A stretch of DNA of 25,945 bases, from positions 1 to 25,945 of the forward strand of contig JAEYOY010000020.1 of the NCBI GenBank assembly GCA_023411215.1, written 5' to 3'. The notes beneath the pieces were generated by a model. That model was given only the letters and a program-made list of their open reading frames with translations. It did no database searches and was not told where the DNA came from. The stretch is from Bacillota bacterium. Its GTDB lineage: Bacteria; Bacillota; Clostridia; Lachnospirales; Lachnospiraceae. Below are positions 9,201 through 17,754 of this stretch, piece after piece (within the stretch, counting starts at the first letter, position 1; each line of letters begins with the position of its first letter). Both the position numbers and the translations under genes were made by a program.

Positions 9201-12200
9201 ACTGTATAATTCCGTCCTGTACCCATGTAATGAACCAGTCACCATTAATATAAGCTGCTTTCGGATTGATTTCGTTCAAATCATTGTTTGTTATCCTGAT
9301 GGGAGTACCCCAGCTGCCTCCGTCAAACAGCACCGCAAAGATCTCTCTGTCCTTCGATGTGGACATGTCGCTGTCCATATCAAGGGTATACAGCAGCAGT
9401 CCTTGATTTTCGTGCACAGCAAGGTATGAATCCAGTACCGAAGGCATGGAGCCTTGAATTTCCACGGGTTCACTCCAGCTACTACCGCTCCACTTTGAGA
9501 ACCAGAGGCTGTCGCTGTTTGCGGTAGCTTTAAGGTCGTCCATGTCTTCTCCCACTGTGAAGCCCAGTCCTTCGGATTTTGTCCAGACAAGCAGAGCGTT
9601 GTTCCCGTCTGCAGCAAGCCGTGGAGAATGATCTATTTTATCATCATTGGTTAATGTCACCATGTTAAAACTGCCGCCAGTGCTGAAGGGACTTGCTGTA
9701 ACACTGATTTCAGAGTTTTCCAGCATACCGCTTAAGCCTTCCTCTTCTGATATCTCCTTTGAAATATCCTGCCATGCCAGTAGTATTCCACTGGGGACAG
9801 AAGCCAAAGCCGGGCTGAAGTCAGCTGTGTTGTCGTTATCAAGCCACGCTGGCTCACTCCATGTACCGTTCTCAAAAACTGAATAACGCAGCTGTGTCCG
9901 GTTAACGGCATCCCTTTCTGGATTATCATCGGTCCATACCATCCACAGCTCGTCGCCCATTTGCACAAGCTGAATCTCAGCGTTGGGGTATATATTCTCC
10001 ATCAGAACACCTGACTGTGGACCTGAAGTACCACTGGAATACAGGGATGATCCCCTTAAGGCTACTTCTGCTCTTAACATGGAGTTTGTTGCATTATCTC
10101 CCAGCCAGACAGACTCCCTGTTAAGGTAGTTTCTGTCCATTAGTTTCAGCCCTGTGCTTGCTGTTTCCGGTGTTTCTTCATCAGAAAGCTCGGCAGAATC
10201 TAGCATTCTATAGACAACCTTTTCTTTACCATTATTCCAGCGGAGACTTACCAGTTTATTCTCATATAAGGGAGTGGAATAAGTTACAAAGCTGGCTATG
10301 ATTTTAGCCTCAATATCTAACCCGACCTCAAAATATCCTGTGGGAAGGTGCAGCTCGGCAGGGAGATCTGCCGAAACATAGCCTCCTACCGAACCTATTC
10401 CATAGGACCCTGTCACAGAAACCTCCAATCCGGGGCTGAATTCTATGATTCCGCTGTATTCCGTGGACCCGCTTTCCTGTCTGTCGACAATAAGCGTCCC
10501 TCCGATATAGGCGCCCAGCTCAAGCTTTCCTTCAACACCTACAATCCCGGCAATACTATATCCTTTTGACCAGGATTTTCCACCGTATCCACCTACGTCA
10601 ATGATCACATATTCGGTCTTCCATTGGCCGGACTGCTTGTCATAGAATAATGACACCCAGCCTTCCACCTTTATTTCCACTTCATAACCGATTGTTTTTA
10701 CTTTTTTAACGTGCTTATTTTTATTTAAACCAACCGTCGTTTTATTCTTTTGACTATAGGCTGCTTCCCCGCTAAAGTCTGCCTCGACCAAGACTCTTGG
10801 ATTGCTAAGTGCTATTTCCTTGTAGATGATACCTGTAAAGGAGGGCATACCGCCGCCAAGACCGAATTCTGCGCCGTCCAGGTAGGGAATATCGTCAAGG
10901 AGAGGTATTCCTCCTCCCATGATTTCGCCAAATGGCGTACTAAACGATAAGTAATAATTATTATCCTTATAAGTTACATTAACATTCATGCCCAAAATTT
11001 TAGGCTTGGGCAGTACTTTCAGATCCCAATACACCCAATTGCTGCTGATGCCGTTTTTGGAAACCATACGCATCATCAGTTGGTCTCCTGCTTTGAAATC
11101 AGTGCCTGGGCGCAGTTCAAAACTGTATGACGTTGATGTCTTGTGCAATTTGCCGCTGGTTGTCTTAAGCTCATAATATCCTGGAGTAAGACCACCCCAT
11201 TGTCCTTCGACAGCAAATGTTGTAGTGCCCATATCTACACCCTCAATTAAGAAAGGTTTATATAAAATATCCACGTTCACCAGCTTGTTAAGACCAACAT
11301 TGGGTTTAAATCCTGCCTTCACCGGCGGTCTCGAGTAGAAATCTCCCAGTTCGCCGACATTATAAAGGATTCCATCGCTGTTGCTAAAGTCTGCCATTCT
11401 TTGGCTTCCATATTCACGGAATCCCTGCAACTCGAACTTGTAATATCTCAAAATCGGGAACTGTTCCTGTACAGTATAGACATACTCATTCAATGACGGT
11501 ATCCATTCCCTCACAGCCACTTTAGATGCGCCATCAACTTTAACATTCAGATATTCGGCTTCGCTGTATATCTCACCGTTTTTAGTGTCGTACAGCTGTA
11601 CTCTGAGATAACTGGTAGCATTATATGCTGTAATGATGACCGATTCGCGGACTTTCAAGGTTCCGCCCGGTGATATATGTGTGAAAACCAGCTGATAATT
11701 GCCGACATAGTTCGATTCTGCCGTAAAGGTAAAGGTGTAGGCATTTTTGGAGTCGGATGTAATCTCATCATATGTTCTTACTAAAACTCCGTTTTTATAG
11801 AGTTCCACGCTGATTCTTTCCCCTGGTACGGGTAAATTTTCACACTCAAGACGGATATTATATTTTAAGCTCGGATTAGGCCAGCCTTTTGCAATATATA
11901 GCCTATTGCTTTCTTCGCGGCTGACGGTCATCATTACATCCTGTATTGGTATGATGCTGATTTCCTTTTCAAACTCGTAGAAGAAGCCCTTATTATCCTG
12001 TACTGTCAGTTTAACCAGGTAATCTCCGGTCCGGCTGAATATGTGTTCCGGGTCCTTACTGCTTCCGGAGCTTCCGTCAGCAAAATCCCACTGATAAGAT
12101 ATAACCTCATGGTTTTCTGATTTAATTAATTTATCGATCCTGTCTGCGCTTGACCTGAAAGTTTTACCCACCAATCCTGTTGAAGGAATATCCGGCAAAT

Positions 12201-15200
12201 CTGCCTGAAGCTCAAGCTTCTTATCTGTTTTGAAACAAAATTCATACTCATCGTTGGTTAAGTCGCCCTGGCCTTTGTATGCCCCTTTCGAGATACGGAC
12301 AAAGTAGACCTCATCCTCATTAAGGTCTGAATCGGGGATTATAAGCGCTTTATTTCCCCTTTCTTCTCCATGGAAGCTCACCGAATTTCCTTCTGAATCT
12401 GTAAATTCTATACCGGAAAATCCCGTACCCTTCATGGGAGGTGCGGAAAATTCGATCTCAACTGCTCCATTGATTGGAACATCTGTTGCCCTGTCAGACG
12501 GCGACGTACGTATTATGCCCAGCTTGTTTTCCCCTGTTCTGAAAGACAGCTCAAATTCCATCTGAGATGGATTTTCAACCGAATCATGCTGTCCGAAAAG
12601 TGTATAGTTAGTATCCGGTTTTAAAGGTTGATAGGGTATAATACTGATTTTCTTTCTGTTTCCCTCCAGGCTCCTTGTTTCAAGTGTCGATACGCTGTTT
12701 CCTTTTTCATCCCTAAGCCACAGCCTGACAACAGAGGGATCTGTTACTTCTGTGAACACGACATCGATGCGCTGATGAATATCAACATCGGTCTGACCTT
12801 TTTGCGGGTACACACTTTCTATTTTGGGCAAGGTCAGGCTGTTCTTTGCTCTGAACTGTATGGTCTGCTCAATGTTTTGATTTTTATAATAATCGGTAAG
12901 AGTGCCTGCTGGTATGATGACCTTATAGGTTTGTCCAGCTTGGAGCCTCTTATTAAGATCAATGGTGATCTCATCACCGTTCAAAGAAATACCGGAAAAA
13001 GCAGCAAATGATGCTCCATATTTATCCTCCAGCTTAATAAAGCGGAAGTTATCTCCCCTGATAACATCGCTGTAATTAAACTTCAGAGTAACTCTTGTCA
13101 GATCAAGGGAAACTTCTTTTTCCCTGTCGGCAGGGGTGGATGAAATCACCTGGATGGTCCTAGCTGGCCTTTCCTCCACACGAACAGGTATCCTGATGTC
13201 TTCAGCAGGCATATTTCCGTATTTATCCCCCACATAGCGAGCGGGTATAACAAGAACATAAGTCGCTCCGGGTTTCAGAAGGCCGTTTATATTAAATATG
13301 ATTTTGTTCTCCCAGCGCGATGCCCAAAATGATGGTGCGTCCGGTCCTTCAATACTGTAATTGCCACCTGGAACTGGCCAGTATTCCAAATCCTCGTCAA
13401 AATTGATATAGATCCTGTTGGATTTCCATGGAAGCACAGGGTTATCAAATGGGGGCAAATAGCTTTTAAGCTGTGTGCCATTATCGGTAGTATTCATTCC
13501 TGTTATTTGGGGAGGGGTAGTGTCCGGTTCTGCAAGGACCGTATAAGAAAAGATCCTTGTAGCCTCTGCACTGCCCTTTTTGAATACAGCCGTGAGCTTC
13601 ACTACTTGGTGGCCCTGGGTAGATGGAGGTCTTGTGACCACGCCGGTGTTGGATATGAATCCAGGTTTATCCGAGGACCAGGTAACCACAGACTCGTTGG
13701 GAGCTGAAGCTGGAATAGCCAGCTTCTCCATAATGGAGAACTCGGACAGGTTCTGCCCCAATGTACGCGAAATGTCCAGCCAGTTTTTATCGGCTTCCAC
13801 GGCTTCACCATCGGTCTGATCCAGGGTCACAACAGTTATTTCAAAAGTCTTCTGAACACTCTTTGTTCCCCTGGATATGGTGGCTGTCAGAGTGACCTTC
13901 TTTTTCCCCTGCGAGAAAGCCGGCTGGACCACATTACCGTTTACGGCCACAAAATCTGTATTTGATGATGTCCAACTGATGTTGGTGCTGTTCTGTCCTT
14001 CACCAGGCAGGTATAAGCCACTCGTTACACTGTGCTGGCTTGTATTCAGTTTCTTAAAAATATCCCATGTGAGCCAGGTGTGATCCAGGTTAACAGCTTC
14101 CAGGTCGTTAGGGTCAAGCGCCTTGACTGTCGCAGTGAAATTCCTGGTGATGCTGGACGCGCCTTTACTTATCACAGCAGTCAAATTAACCGTTTGGTCA
14201 CCCTCGGTGTAGGTAGGCCTGTTGACTGTTCCATCAAGAGCTATGATCTGCTGGCTGGATGATGTCCATGAGATCGAACTACCATATTGTCCGGTAGCTG
14301 GCATGTTGAGACCTGTTATTATGCTGTCCCAGTCGCTGTTTCCATTTAGAATCACATCATCGGTCAGCCCGGAATCGTCTGCCGGAACTGCAGATGAATC
14401 CGGGACTTTGACAGTTACAATGATAGTCTTTGTTTTTACGGTGGTGTTCTTTGACAATGTGGCAGTAAGAGTCACCTGCTGATCGCCTTCCTCGGGAGTG
14501 GGAGGTGTTATACTACCGTCTTCTGCATTAATATGCGCATTGTCGGAACTCCAGCTTATGGCGCTCCGGTTGGGGCCATTTGAAGGCAGGTTCAGTGATA
14601 TGCTTACGTCATCGCGTCCGCTGTTGCCGTTAAGTAGCAAAGTAAGCCCTGCGCCGTTCAGCCAGGCAATGTCAAAATCTACAGCATCCTCGTCTGTCGC
14701 CGAAAGTGGCGCTTCGGTTTCGGCCATGGCACCGCCTAGAGCTATGGCTTTGACATGGGCTATGCCGACATGAGAGCCACTTAAAACAATCGTAGCTTCT
14801 CCCCGTTCATCTGTTTCAACTACAGACCGGCTCAAGGTACCGCGATCAGTATAGAGTTCCACCGGTATCGCCGGCATGGGGCCACCTTTTCCCGATACAG
14901 TAATTGTTAGTATGCTTTCCAGTAAATCTTCAGAAGCGACAGCAGAAAGCGTTATATCTGAAACATCATAAAAGTCATAGATTTTTTTGTTAATAGGCGT
15001 GGAATCATTTTTTAAATACCAGTCATATATTTCAATGTCTTCCCGGGCATCTCCCATTGATCCCATGAATCCTGCATAGACATTACGGACATCCTCAAGA
15101 GTCAGGCCATCTCCTGCGCCTCTGAGTATCTCACCCAGATCAACATTTTCTACCTCTAAATGCATATAGTTGATATCCGGCCTGTCTCCTGAAGTAGAAA

Positions 15201-17400
15201 ACCATAGCTCAAGCACCTTTCGGGTACCGTCGTACTCTATCCAGATGGTATGATAATCCATCTGTTCATTTGCTTTAAAGCTTCCTATACTATATTTTTC
15301 AGTTGCTCTGCTGTAATCCCCGTTATAAAAGACCTGGGCATTAATATTGACGTAATTTGCGTATAACTGCCCTGATCCTCTTTCAGAACGGCTCGTTGTG
15401 AAAGCAATGCTCAGGCTGGGTTTAATGGTCGTATCGTTCAGGCTATCCGCGGATATATCCTTGCTGGCCCCCTGCAATGTAAAGGTAAAAGCACCGCTTT
15501 TCTCAAGGTCATAATAATCGGTCAGATTATTTATGCGGAATGTAAAGGCGGTGCTGAAGGAAAGATTATCGCCCAATCGGATCCTGTTTTTCGTGAAGAC
15601 GCTGCCGCCAGTAGATTCGGTACCGTTACTGAACTTAAGGGCCGTAACGGATTCTCCAGATCTGTTGGTCGTATCGGCAGTTCCCGAAACGCCGTTAAAC
15701 TGCAGCCTTTCTTTGTTGCTGAAATCTTCATAGTTTATGGCAAGGGGATATTCTTCTAAGGGTGTAACAACAAAAGTGAATACTTTATCTTCTGTTTCTT
15801 CGAAATATGATATGTGTGCCGTCAGGGTTACCGTAACACTTGGCTGCCCTTTCAGCGGCCGTGTCACCGTACCGTCAGTCGCAATAACCTCGGGATGGGA
15901 TGACTCCCATAAAATCACGCAGTTTCCTATTGACATATCCTGGTAATAAATATAACCGTTTGAGGTCGGCAGATAAAGATTTGTTTTCACATATAAAGGG
16001 TCATTGCCATGCAACACGCCTTCATCAGTCAAACTGTTTTCTATGCAATAGAGCACACGGTCACGATTTGTGGGATAGTCTGGATAAACCTTGATATCAA
16101 ATGTTTTTACCGTTGATGCATCTCGTCTGGTAACTGTTGCTGTAAGTGTAACCGGCGCATGTCCCTTGTAACGCGAAAATGCCGGGCGGGTTACTTTTCC
16201 GGTGACCGATATAATATCCGTGTTGGAGGAAGCCCAGCTTATCGCGCTGCCGTTTGGCCCCGTAACTGGAAGGTTTAAATTGTATTCCCTCATATCATCT
16301 AAATTTTTGTATCGGAAAAAATCATTTTCTATCCAGTTTACATCTGCCTCCAGCAAGGACTCCTCTTCCTCAGAAGAAGACGCTTTTACTATAAACTCAA
16401 ATGTTTTGGTATCGGTAATAGTGCCTCTAGTAAATGTTGCCATCAAGGTTATAGTCTTGTTCCCCTGGGCGCCGGTTGGTCTCATGACAGTTCCTGACGG
16501 AAGGATGAACCCATCTTCGGAAAAGCTCCAGGTAATAGTACTGAGATTCGGACCGGCTTTTGGCATATTAAGCCGCTTACTGACGTTCTCTGCAGTATTT
16601 TCATCCAGAATCATTTCGGCTGTAAGCCATTCCTTATCCGCTTTCAAATCGTCTTCAAACGAACGAATTCTTACCGTGTAAGTTCCATTAAGCTTTATAT
16701 CAGGACCTCGCGTGATCAGAAAGGAAACTTCTACTGATTTTTCCCCTTCACCTAAAGCAGGTCTGTTTATTGCTCCATTCGGTGCTATCACTTCTGTCTG
16801 GTCAGATGACCAGCTTATTGTGCTGCCCTTGGGAAGATCCTCGTTGAGTGGAAAATCTAAATGGTCTCCATCATAGCCTTCCGAGTTATCCCATCCCTCG
16901 GACCTTATAGTGTCAGTTACATATTCATAGTCCTCTATCGCCAGCGTGTCTTGCTCAGTTTCTTCCCGGCTGGAGGTTATGTAAATATAACAATTAGTAT
17001 TGTGACTGACTTCTCCTCTGGACACGGTGGCGGTAAGGGCAACAGAGATATAGTTGCTTTTATAGTAATAGTTGAGGGTGCTGAAGCTAGGTATTCTTAT
17101 GTTTCCGTCTGTGTCAACCAAATATTCATCGCTGGATGTCCATGTTATTTCACTGCCATTTTCACCTGTCGTCGGAAGAGTTATCTTAGTGGCTGTGATA
17201 CCTCCCGGATCATTCCATCCGTTTGTTGAGAACATATTATTCAATGCTGCGATATCAGCATACACTGCTGTCTCGTCAGTCATTCCTTCTTCCGCATAAG
17301 CTTGCATAATGCCCGTATTCCCAGGGAATAACCAAGGCATGGCGGTAAACAAATAAACAAAGACGATAATGATGCTGACAACTTTCCTGAACTTTTGCAT
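6265..17400 (-). CDS. Giant multidomain exported SLH protein, 3711 aa
   Basis: The longest gene here. Its protein starts with a signal peptide (about 1-37, ending AYA-EE). Atrophied bacterial Ig domains (aBig-type, ISWxSSxxxxIxxxGxVxRP...VTLTAT) lie at about 44-550 and again at about 910-1290. Between them are a ConA/LamG-like domain (about 550-800) and an invasin-type Ig domain (about 805-905). SbsA-type Ig domains with TPAD/SPSD...PINGAVEIEFS patterns run from about 1297 to 1720, then PKD (YQWDFADG, about 1755-1820) and further beta modules. A glycine-rich beta region (about 2157-2390) matches nothing I know. A propeller-like repeat segment follows (about 2470-2830), with CARDB-like domains (about 2870-3087), two more SbsA-type Ig domains (3087-3293), an Asn/Gly linker (about 3295-3320), a pre-SLH domain, and SLHx3 (about 3530-3711; TRGE, TRQE, TRAE). 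It is probably an S-layer-associated adhesin or scaffold. AGGGGGAAT lies 6 bases before the ATG. No frameshift is visible over 11 kb. Confidence 0.93.
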   Translation of the reverse strand: MQKFRKVVSIIIVFVYLFTAMPWLFPGNTGIMQAYAEEGMTDETAVYADIAALNNMFSTNGWNDPGGITATKITLPTTGENGSEITWTSSDEYLVDTDGNIRIPSFSTLNYYYKSNYISVALTATVSRGEVSHNTNCYIYITSSREETEQDTLAIEDYEYVTDTIRSEGWDNSEGYDGDHLDFPLNEDLPKGSTISWSSDQTEVIAPNGAINRPALGEGEKSVEVSFLITRGPDIKLNGTYTVRIRSFEDDLKADKEWLTAEMILDENTAENVSKRLNMPKAGPNLSTITWSFSEDGFILPSGTVMRPTGAQGNKTITLMATFTRGTITDTKTFEFIVKASSSEEEESLLEADVNWIENDFFRYKNLDDMREYNLNLPVTGPNGSAISWASSNTDIISVTGKVTRPAFSRYKGHAPVTLTATVTRRDASTVKTFDIKVYPDYPTNRDRVLYCIENSLTDEGVLHGNDPLYVKTNLYLPTSNGYIYYQDMSIGNCVILWESSHPEVIATDGTVTRPLKGQPSVTVTLTAHISYFEETEDKVFTFVVTPLEEYPLAINYEDFSNKERLQFNGVSGTADTTNRSGESVTALKFSNGTESTGGSVFTKNRIRLGDNLSFSTAFTFRINNLTDYYDLEKSGAFTFTLQGASKDISADSLNDTTIKPSLSIAFTTSRSERGSGQLYANYVNINAQVFYNGDYSRATEKYSIGSFKANEQMDYHTIWIEYDGTRKVLELWFSTSGDRPDINYMHLEVENVDLGEILRGAGDGLTLEDVRNVYAGFMGSMGDAREDIEIYDWYLKNDSTPINKKIYDFYDVSDITLSAVASEDLLESILTITVSGKGGPMPAIPVELYTDRGTLSRSVVETDERGEATIVLSGSHVGIAHVKAIALGGAMAETEAPLSATDEDAVDFDIAWLNGAGLTLLLNGNSGRDDVSISLNLPSNGPNRSAISWSSDNAHINAEDGSITPPTPEEGDQQVTLTATLSKNTTVKTKTIIVTVKVPDSSAVPADDSGLTDDVILNGNSDWDSIITGLNMPATGQYGSSISWTSSSQQIIALDGTVNRPTYTEGDQTVNLTAVISKGASSITRNFTATVKALDPNDLEAVNLDHTWLTWDIFKKLNTSQHSVTSGLYLPGEGQNSTNISWTSSNTDFVAVNGNVVQPAFSQGKKKVTLTATISRGTKSVQKTFEITVVTLDQTDGEAVEADKNWLDISRTLGQNLSEFSIMEKLAIPASAPNESVVTWSSDKPGFISNTGVVTRPPSTQGHQVVKLTAVFKKGSAEATRIFSYTVLAEPDTTPPQITGMNTTDNGTQLKSYLPPFDNPVLPWKSNRIYINFDEDLEYWPVPGGNYSIEGPDAPSFWASRWENKIIFNINGLLKPGATYVLVIPARYVGDKYGNMPAEDIRIPVRVEERPARTIQVISSTPADREKEVSLDLTRVTLKFNYSDVIRGDNFRFIKLEDKYGASFAAFSGISLNGDEITIDLNKRLQAGQTYKVIIPAGTLTDYYKNQNIEQTIQFRAKNSLTLPKIESVYPQKGQTDVDIHQRIDVVFTEVTDPSVVRLWLRDEKGNSVSTLETRSLEGNRKKISIIPYQPLKPDTNYTLFGQHDSVENPSQMEFELSFRTGENKLGIIRTSPSDRATDVPINGAVEIEFSAPPMKGTGFSGIEFTDSEGNSVSFHGEERGNKALIIPDSDLNEDEVYFVRISKGAYKGQGDLTNDEYEFCFKTDKKLELQADLPDIPSTGLVGKTFRSSADRIDKLIKSENHEVISYQWDFADGSSGSSKDPEHIFSRTGDYLVKLTVQDNKGFFYEFEKEISIIPIQDVMMTVSREESNRLYIAKGWPNPSLKYNIRLECENLPVPGERISVELYKNGVLVRTYDEITSDSKNAYTFTFTAESNYVGNYQLVFTHISPGGTLKVRESVIITAYNATSYLRVQLYDTKNGEIYSEAEYLNVKVDGASKVAVREWIPSLNEYVYTVQEQFPILRYYKFELQGFREYGSQRMADFSNSDGILYNVGELGDFYSRPPVKAGFKPNVGLNKLVNVDILYKPFLIEGVDMGTTTFAVEGQWGGLTPGYYELKTTSGKLHKTSTSYSFELRPGTDFKAGDQLMMRMVSKNGISSNWVYWDLKVLPKPKILGMNVNVTYKDNNYYLSFSTPFGEIMGGGIPLLDDIPYLDGAEFGLGGGMPSFTGIIYKEIALSNPRVLVEADFSGEAAYSQKNKTTVGLNKNKHVKKVKTIGYEVEIKVEGWVSLFYDKQSGQWKTEYVIIDVGGYGGKSWSKGYSIAGIVGVEGKLELGAYIGGTLIVDRQESGSTEYSGIIEFSPGLEVSVTGSYGIGSVGGYVSADLPAELHLPTGYFEVGLDIEAKIIASFVTYSTPLYENKLVSLRWNNGKEKVVYRMLDSAELSDEETPETASTGLKLMDRNYLNRESVWLGDNATNSMLRAEVALRGSSLYSSGTSGPQSGVLMENIYPNAEIQLVQMGDELWMVWTDDNPERDAVNRTQLRYSVFENGTWSEPAWLDNDNTADFSPALASVPSGILLAWQDISKEISEEEGLSGMLENSEISVTASPFSTGGSFNMVTLTNDDKIDHSPRLAADGNNALLVWTKSEGLGFTVGEDMDDLKATANSDSLWFSKWSGSSWSEPVEIQGSMPSVLDSYLAVHENQGLLLYTLDMDSDMSTSKDREIFAVLFDGGSWGTPIRITNNDLNEINPKAAYINGDWFITWVQDGIIQYKAGLSGQTETWEITESVPNDYQLAVLDGEYPQVALVCKKTSDDLAQSLYAAFYDAELGVWSGEILLTQEDGYIQNLKPMFANDGRLTVSYSQAEVITEVIPAEIDGEEKLVEKSTVSDKVDLKVMTYVPEHDMAFDEEEGLQLSSVTPLPETVITVFATVVNQGDFAEEVIVDLYDGNPEAGGRKISSSDELTIPARSAMNVELEWLVPSEERVAYHLYAVIRPQRDILEKDESNNTISLVIQTANVYVDGLVCENAAKDDYILNAVIINNGAKAINDIEINLVHIDSGEIVKSESIRKLDPGQEFPVSMLFSAKGLEKDENGNINMALRAVLPDGVNEQSKDDNVLTFALVPAAIFVNGGYPSPDDTQVPVDSSITLSFNMNVEEGAGFNQITLEDEDLNVIEVIKSLDGDILTIAPANPLANSTQYTLTIPANALGDAYGHILAGPYTMSFKTTSHYPEVTFAWPGDGMEDADLNTEIKLLFNQDISKGPTYSDIALYGVNDTLVPASVSIDDSWLYIRSAGSLRKDTVYSIVIPRGAVANGDKALQEDYMLNFTTVNTGGNDDNSGNNSNNNSGGSKPTDSYNANIGATGSMQNVKLPVKVDSNAGKASIDLAKMGEEIFAADENIVISVPSIPGVNAYTLEMPASSLSHHNGKGTLTFETSVGSITVRPGMLSGMTGLDGKTAGINIAAGDKTRLPDEIREAIGARPLVQLTLTLDGEQMDWNNPSSPVTVTIPYTPSEEEGANPESIVVWYIDGSGRVVSVPNGRYDPATGTVTFITTHFSHYAVAYYPVSFKDVPADAWYKKAVDFIAARQITYGTGNGNYSPTAKITRGEFITLLMRAYDIAPDNDPTDNFEDAGNTYYTAYLATARRLGISKGTGNNLFSPDKEITRQEMFTLLYNALKVINRLPEGSSGKTLDDFTDAKEISLWAKDALTLFVETETVVGSKGKLTPNSNATRAEMAQILINLLLKYN

Positions 17401-17459
17401 AAAACCATTCCCCCTGCTTGATTTTAAGTTATCACCATTGTTCTTGCATTTCGTATTAA

Positions 17460-17476
17460 CAGTTATTTATTAACTG
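17460..17476. promoter_or_regulatory. Small inverted repeat upstream of the giant SLH gene
   Basis: CAGTTA-TTTAT-TAACTG is a 6-bp dyad about 60 bases before the ATG. On the minus strand TTGAGC-N17-TTAATA overlaps its left arm, so it sits where a promoter -10 could be. The promoter match is poor and the operator role is a guess. Confidence 0.25.
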
Positions 17477-17551
17477 AAGACAGGAACAGAGCTCAATTCA
17501 AAAACTAGATCCTTTTATCAGACACAAATATGGCATTATAACTTAAAATAA

Positions 17552-17590
17552 TATATGATGACCGAAGCTAGTGACTATAGTCATTATATA
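17552..17590. promoter_or_regulatory. Extended dyad with a perfect 12-bp palindrome
   Basis: TATATGATGA (17552-17561) and TCATTATATA (17581-17590) form inverted arms with 9 of 10 pairs. The perfect palindrome TGACTATAGTCA (17572-17583) sits against the right arm. It lies about 150-190 bases upstream of the giant SLH gene, in a region without an intact gene, and could be an operator. No regulator family can be assigned. Confidence 0.3.
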
Positions 17591-17595
17591 ATATT

Positions 17596-17754
17596 ATGGA
17601 AGATAAATCAATAATTATGGAAGAATGTGGTGAACCAAGTTTGACTGAGGTCAAGACATATTTCCGTAAAAGGGATCAAATGCAGAAAAAGGTGTTGATT
17701 ATTGCGACAAGCTATTTCATATCTTTATTTAACTGGAATTATCATCTTATTTGA
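17596..17754 (+). pseudogene. Possible glycosyltransferase gene stub (5' end only)
   Basis: The only plus-strand coding signal in the window. From the ATG at 17680 the frame reads MQKKVLIIATSYFISLF and then, within a few codons, runs into sequence antisense to the end of the TIG-domain gene, ending at a TGA (17752-17754). The opening resembles the first beta strand of GT1/GT4-type glycosyltransferases (MKKVLIIAT...). AAAGGG lies 5 bases before the ATG, a good ribosome site. The frame stays open upstream to an ATG at 17596 (28 more codons, unrecognised). The gene would have been cut when the convergent 18441-17725 gene came to lie here. A chance resemblance over 17 residues cannot be excluded. 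Confidence 0.35.

Larger units (their letters stand above)
17401..17724. other. Spacer at the border of glycan operon and SLH genes
   Basis: This 324-base spacer contains the leader of the giant SLH gene, the two dyads listed separately, and an apparent plus-strand glycosyltransferase stub that reaches into the neighbouring gene. No terminator for the AT-rich operon could be recognised here; TTGAC-TGAG-GTCAA (17641-17654) is a 5-bp hairpin without a T tract. Confidence 0.6.

Noticed and set aside
17641..17654. TTGAC-TGAG-GTCAA hairpin as terminator of the glycan operon
   Set aside because: Only a 5-bp stem without a T tract on the minus strand. A real terminator for the operon is not visible in the spacer.
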